Shown piece by piece: positions 60,956 through 64,000 of a stretch of 64,000 bases of DNA. Where the stretch lies: NCBI RefSeq assembly GCF_048323755.1, contig NZ_JBLWFS010000004.1:234623-298622 (forward strand), read 5' to 3'. Source of the stretch: Alkalihalobacterium sp048323755. GTDB taxonomy: Bacteria > Bacillota > Bacilli > Bacillales > Bacillaceae_F. The notes under the pieces are model-generated. The model ran no database searches and had not been told where the DNA came from. It worked only from the letters and a program-made list of their open reading frames with translations. The position numbers and the translations under genes were made by a program. Position 1 is the stretch's first letter, and each line of letters begins with the position of its first letter.

Positions 60956-62173
60956 ATGACGAATTGGCAAAGCCTCGATCAACAATATATGATGTCTACG
61001 TATAACCGTTTACCGATTACGATTGAAAAAGGAGAAGGAAACCGTCTTTTTGATACCGATGGAAAAGCCTATCTAGATTTATTTACCGGTTTAGCAGTTA
61101 ATATACTTGGGCACTCTCATCCCGAGATTGTGAAAACGATTAAGGAACAAGGTGAAAAGTTTTTACATATTTCAAACGTATTTTTAAATCAACCAGCTAT
61201 TCAATTAGCGAAAACGTTAGTTGAGCAGTCAATTGACGGAAAAGTTTTCTTTACGAATTCAGGAGCTGAAGCTACAGAGTCTGCGATTAAATTAATTCAT
61301 AAGTGGACAAAAGATGGAGAGAAAAGTAATCGTGGTGTCGTCGTTCTGGAGAAGAGTTTTCACGGCAGGACATTGGGTGCATTAAAATTAACTCGACAAC
61401 CGGGTGTTTATCAAGATTTTCCTGTAACGGATATGCCGGTTTATGAAGTTGAACCTCATAATCTTGCACAGCTTGAAGAAATAATTAAAACAAAGAAACC
61501 TGCAGCTGTACTCATGGAGCCAGTGCTTGGATCAGGTGGTATTCTACCATTAGAAGAAGAGTATTTACGTGAGGTTGCTCGTTTGACAAAAAAATATGGT
61601 GTACTCTGCTGCATGGATGAAATTCAAACAGGAATTGGACGTACAGGAACAGTATTTGCTTATCAGCACGCAGGGATTTCACCAGATTTAATTTTATTTG
61701 CCAAAGGAATTGGCGGTGGCTTACCGCTTGGAGGTATTATCGTTTCTAACGAATTAAGTCATCTATTTAAACCTGGTGATCATGGGACAACTTTTGCACC
61801 ATCACCATTAAGTGCGGCCCTTGGTAATACAGTGTTCAAGGTTTTACTAGAAGATGGTGAGCTGGAGAAATCAGTGGCTCGTTCAAAATACTTACATGAA
61901 AAACTAAATCAATTAAAAGACAAAAATCCTAAAGTATTAGAAAGAATTCGCGGTAAAGGAATGATGGTTGGTATAGTAACACTCCTTGCTCCTGAAGATG
62001 CAAAGAAGTTGCAACGAGACCTGTTGGCAGAAGGCTATTTAGTCGATGTGACCCAACAAACGATCATTCGTCTACTCCCACCACTCACGCTCACCGAAAA
62101 AGAAATAGATGCATTCATCAAAGTTTTAGAAGCAAAATTTGAGCTTGTACAGGAGAAGGAGCTTAACCAATGA
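60956..62173 (+). CDS. class III aminotransferase, probable N-acetyl-LL-diaminopimelate aminotransferase (ArgD-like)
   Basis: A 405-residue PLP enzyme of the acetylornithine aminotransferase subgroup. Key parts: LFDTDGKAYLDLFTGLAVN, FFTNSGAEATESAIKLI, FHGRTLGALKLT, CMDEIQTGIGRTG (cofactor Asp) and LFAKGIGGGLPLGG (Schiff-base Lys). By sequence it looks like ArgD, but it lies between dapH and dapL and overlaps dapL by ATGA, so the acetyl-diaminopimelate step that B. subtilis assigns to the unrelated PatA is its likely job. ATG 60956 follows AAAGGAGGG. An added arginine role is possible. Confidence 0.85.
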   Translation: MTNWQSLDQQYMMSTYNRLPITIEKGEGNRLFDTDGKAYLDLFTGLAVNILGHSHPEIVKTIKEQGEKFLHISNVFLNQPAIQLAKTLVEQSIDGKVFFTNSGAEATESAIKLIHKWTKDGEKSNRGVVVLEKSFHGRTLGALKLTRQPGVYQDFPVTDMPVYEVEPHNLAQLEEIIKTKKPAAVLMEPVLGSGGILPLEEEYLREVARLTKKYGVLCCMDEIQTGIGRTGTVFAYQHAGISPDLILFAKGIGGGLPLGGIIVSNELSHLFKPGDHGTTFAPSPLSAALGNTVFKVLLEDGELEKSVARSKYLHEKLNQLKDKNPKVLERIRGKGMMVGIVTLLAPEDAKKLQRDLLAEGYLVDVTQQTIIRLLPPLTLTEKEIDAFIKVLEAKFELVQEKELNQ

Positions 62174-63300
62174 TGGATGTTTCTAAATTAATTGAGGTAA
62201 GAAGAGCACTTCATCAAATTCCAGAGTTAGGGTTTGAAGAAGTGAAAACACAAGGTTTTCTATTAGAATATATTAATCAACTTCCGCAGACGCACTTAGA
62301 AATTAAAACGTGGAAAACAGGGATCGTCGTAAAAGTTCAAGGGAGTGATCCTGTAAGGATGATTGGCTATCGTGCTGATATCGATGGGTTGCCTATGGAT
62401 GAAGAGACATCTTATCCGTTTCGATCGACTCATCCTGGGAAGATGCATGCTTGTGGTCATGATCTTCATATGACGATTGCTTTAGGAGTGCTCACCCATT
62501 TTTCAAAAGCACAACCTAAAGATAACCTTTTATTTATTTTCCAACCTGCAGAAGAAGGTCCAGGTGGGGCACAACCAATGCTAGCAACAGATATTTTTAA
62601 AAAGTGGCGACCTGATCAAATGGTTGCCTTACACATTGCTCCAGAGTATCCAGTAGGTACAATTGCAACAAGAGAAGGGTTGCTTTTTGCAAATACGTCT
62701 GAATTATTTATTGATTTAAAAGGTCAAGGCGGGCATGCTGCTTATCCACATACAACAAGGGATATGATCGTTGCCGGAGCACATTTAGTAACTCAACTTC
62801 AATCTATCGTTTCGCGAAATGTGGATCCGCTCGATTCAGCCGTCGTGACAATTGGGAAAATCACAGGTGGTACAAAGCAGAACATTATTGCGGAAAAGGC
62901 ACGTATTGAAGGAACGATACGAACGCTTTCCATTGAGTCGATGCAAAAAGTCAAACAGCGAATTGAAGCACTTGTTAAAGGAATAGAAGCTGGGTTTGAA
63001 TGTAGCGCAACAATCGATTACGGTGCAAACTATTGTCAAGTCTATAATGATCAAGAGTTAACTCGTGAGTTTATGAACTTTACGCGTAATCACTCAAAAG
63101 TCGATTTGATTGAATGTACAGAAGCGATGACGGGTGAAGACTTTGGTTATTTCTTAGAAGAAATTCCTGGATTTATGTTTTGGCTTGGAGTCAACAGTCC
63201 GTATGGCCTTCATGATAATCGTTTGGAGCCGAATGAACAGGCTATAGAAGTTGCGGTCACACACTTAATTGATTACTTACACTATAAATCAGAAAACTAG
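62170..63300 (+). CDS. dapL: N-acetyldiaminopimelate deacetylase
   Basis: A 376-residue M20D amidohydrolase that removes acetate from N-acetyl-LL-diaminopimelate. Metal-binding and catalytic parts are YRADIDGLPMDEET, GKMHACGHDLHMT, FQPAEEGPGGA, LHIAPEYPVGT and MTGEDFGYFLE. AAGGAG lies eight bases before the ATG, inside the aminotransferase gene. A second ATG at 62173 is equally possible. With dapH it completes the acetyl branch. An IS element begins shortly after the stop. Confidence 0.93.
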   Translation: MMDVSKLIEVRRALHQIPELGFEEVKTQGFLLEYINQLPQTHLEIKTWKTGIVVKVQGSDPVRMIGYRADIDGLPMDEETSYPFRSTHPGKMHACGHDLHMTIALGVLTHFSKAQPKDNLLFIFQPAEEGPGGAQPMLATDIFKKWRPDQMVALHIAPEYPVGTIATREGLLFANTSELFIDLKGQGGHAAYPHTTRDMIVAGAHLVTQLQSIVSRNVDPLDSAVVTIGKITGGTKQNIIAEKARIEGTIRTLSIESMQKVKQRIEALVKGIEAGFECSATIDYGANYCQVYNDQELTREFMNFTRNHSKVDLIECTEAMTGEDFGYFLEEIPGFMFWLGVNSPYGLHDNRLEPNEQAIEVAVTHLIDYLHYKSEN

Positions 63301-63311
63301 ATCTTCACTTT

Positions 63312-64000
63312 AATGTGTACCCTTTGTAAAGGACATTTTAAAAAAGCCTAAGCGGTTTTAAGAAGATGATCTCTGTATTGAACAGGGGTCATCTTTTTCA
63401 TATTCCATTGGTATCTAAAATGGTTATAGTATGTCATGTAAGATTTAATTTCTTTTTTTAATTCATCGAGTGTTTCGCATGGCTTAATAGAAGTCTCATC
63501 TTTAAAGTGACCAAAGAAAGATTCTTGTGGTGCGTTATCCCAACAGTTCCCACGTCTAGACATGGATTGACGTAACCCCATTCCCTTTACTATTTTTTGA
63601 AATATAGGGCTAGTGTAATGGACGCCTTGATCAGAATGTATAAACGCATTTGGAGCTAACTTTACTCTCCTGTTATTCTTGAGCTTGAGAAGTGTATCTG
63701 TTGCGATATCTAAGGTCATACGTTCAGAAATGTGATAAGCCAAAAGTTCGTTGGTTGAACCATCTTTAACGGTTGACAAATAGGCCTTTTTCCCTTTGCC
63801 ATAGAATAAATAGGTAATGTCAGTAAGAAGAACCTTTCCAGGTATATCTTGTTTAAAGTTCCGTTGTAACAGGTTTGGGAGGACCCTGTGTTCTTTGGTT
63901 GCTTTCATCATTCGCCTATAGGGATTTGCTTTTCTAATAGGGCAGATGATGCCGTACTTCTTCATAATTCTCCGAATACGTTTCAAGTTGAAGACAACCT
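63312..64000 (-). mobile_element. IS3-family insertion sequence, partial
   Basis: The transposase gene runs off the window at the right. The likely element end is near 63312-63340, where TGTACCCTTTGTAAAGGACA resembles an IS3-type terminal repeat, but the other end is not visible, so the boundary and the target duplication cannot be checked. Confidence 0.65.
63348..64000 (-). CDS. IS3-family (IS150-like) transposase OrfB, 5' end outside window
   Basis: The frame stays open to the last base, with VVFNLKRIRRIMKKYGI as the visible upstream part of an HTH_21-like region. The integrase core is intact: LLTDITYLFYGKGKKAYLS (first Asp), FIHSDQGVHYTS (second Asp), SMSRRGNCWDNAPQESFFGHFK (Glu), and the YYNHFRYQWNMKKMTPVQYRDHLL tail, cited in parts. 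No frameshift is visible in this part, so it could be functional. Minus strand, convergent with dapL. Confidence 0.92.
   Translation of the reverse strand, partial: VVFNLKRIRRIMKKYGIICPIRKANPYRRMMKATKEHRVLPNLLQRNFKQDIPGKVLLTDITYLFYGKGKKAYLSTVKDGSTNELLAYHISERMTLDIATDTLLKLKNNRRVKLAPNAFIHSDQGVHYTSPIFQKIVKGMGLRQSMSRRGNCWDNAPQESFFGHFKDETSIKPCETLDELKKEIKSYMTYYNHFRYQWNMKKMTPVQYRDHLLKTA

Noticed and set aside
1..64000. CRISPR array or anti-phage defence island
   Set aside because: No regularly spaced 25-40-base direct repeats and no defence-type nuclease, helicase or restriction genes were seen.

Overview
The window is AT-rich, gene-dense DNA from a spore-forming member of the Bacillaceae, most likely an alkaliphile-type Bacillus sensu lato. 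The evidence is a KinB-like sporulation kinase, ahpCF with a PerR-type box, GuaC, the acetyl-diaminopimelate genes dapH/dapL, a DUF2642 protein, a DUF3231 protein, frequent TTG/GTG starts behind strong AGGAGG sites, and a TPP-riboswitch-controlled thiaminase II salvage operon of the kind described in Bacillus halodurans. The genus assignment is inference. No prophage, CRISPR array or rRNA operon was seen. Mobile DNA is limited to a partial IS3-type transposase at the right edge, an integrase scar beside a tRNA-Val, and several families of structured intergenic repeats.

Layout. 1-5.2 kb: an operon of HEAT-repeat protein (cut by the window), membrane glycosyltransferase, single-domain response regulator and large hybrid histidine kinase; it looks like a signalling unit for surface polysaccharide. 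5.3-7.4 kb (minus): a DUF1906 glycoside-hydrolase-like protein and a KinB-like kinase. 7.8-9.7 kb: tRNA-Val, integrase-end repeats, a YaiI/DUF188 protein and a 63-residue unknown. 9.7-15.4 kb: a TetR-controlled ABC exporter, a gene remnant, and a second TetR repressor divergent from a small membrane protein plus FAD monooxygenase, with a near-perfect double operator between them. 15.9-20.3 kb: DUF3231, ahpF, ahpC, guaC. 20.5-25.2 kb: an MMPL exporter with an exported repeat-rich partner, divergent from a TetR regulator. 25.6-31.7 kb: a haloacetate-dehalogenase-like hydrolase, a DUF2642 protein, a bactofilin-like peptide, a KdpD-type Usp protein and a YhgE/Pip protein. 32.1-35.4 kb: a MoxR/DUF58/DUF4129 operon.

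35.9-45.0 kb: malate synthase G, an AlaX-type tRNA editor, MarR, a PQQ-propeller protein and small accessory genes. 45.3-52.2 kb: a two-component system with an MscS channel, a glutaredoxin, a degenerate HPr, an MFS transporter and small proteins. 52.3-57.4 kb (minus): TPP riboswitch, ylmB-like amidohydrolase, tenA, thiZ, thiX, thiY, which together import and convert thiamin degradation products to the pyrimidine HMP. 58-59.9 kb: isocitrate lyase, completing the glyoxylate shunt with the malate synthase 20 kb upstream, and an RraA-type protein. 60.1-63.3 kb: dapH, a class III aminotransferase and dapL, an apparently complete acetyl-branch diaminopimelate module. 63.3 kb to the end: the IS3-type transposase.

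Most genes belong to recognisable families. The observations most worth following are the 186-bp MITE-like structured repeat and its relatives, the long antiterminator of the thi riboswitch, the dehalogenase active-site match, the class III aminotransferase inside dapH-dapL, and the HEAT/GT2/REC/hybrid-kinase operon.
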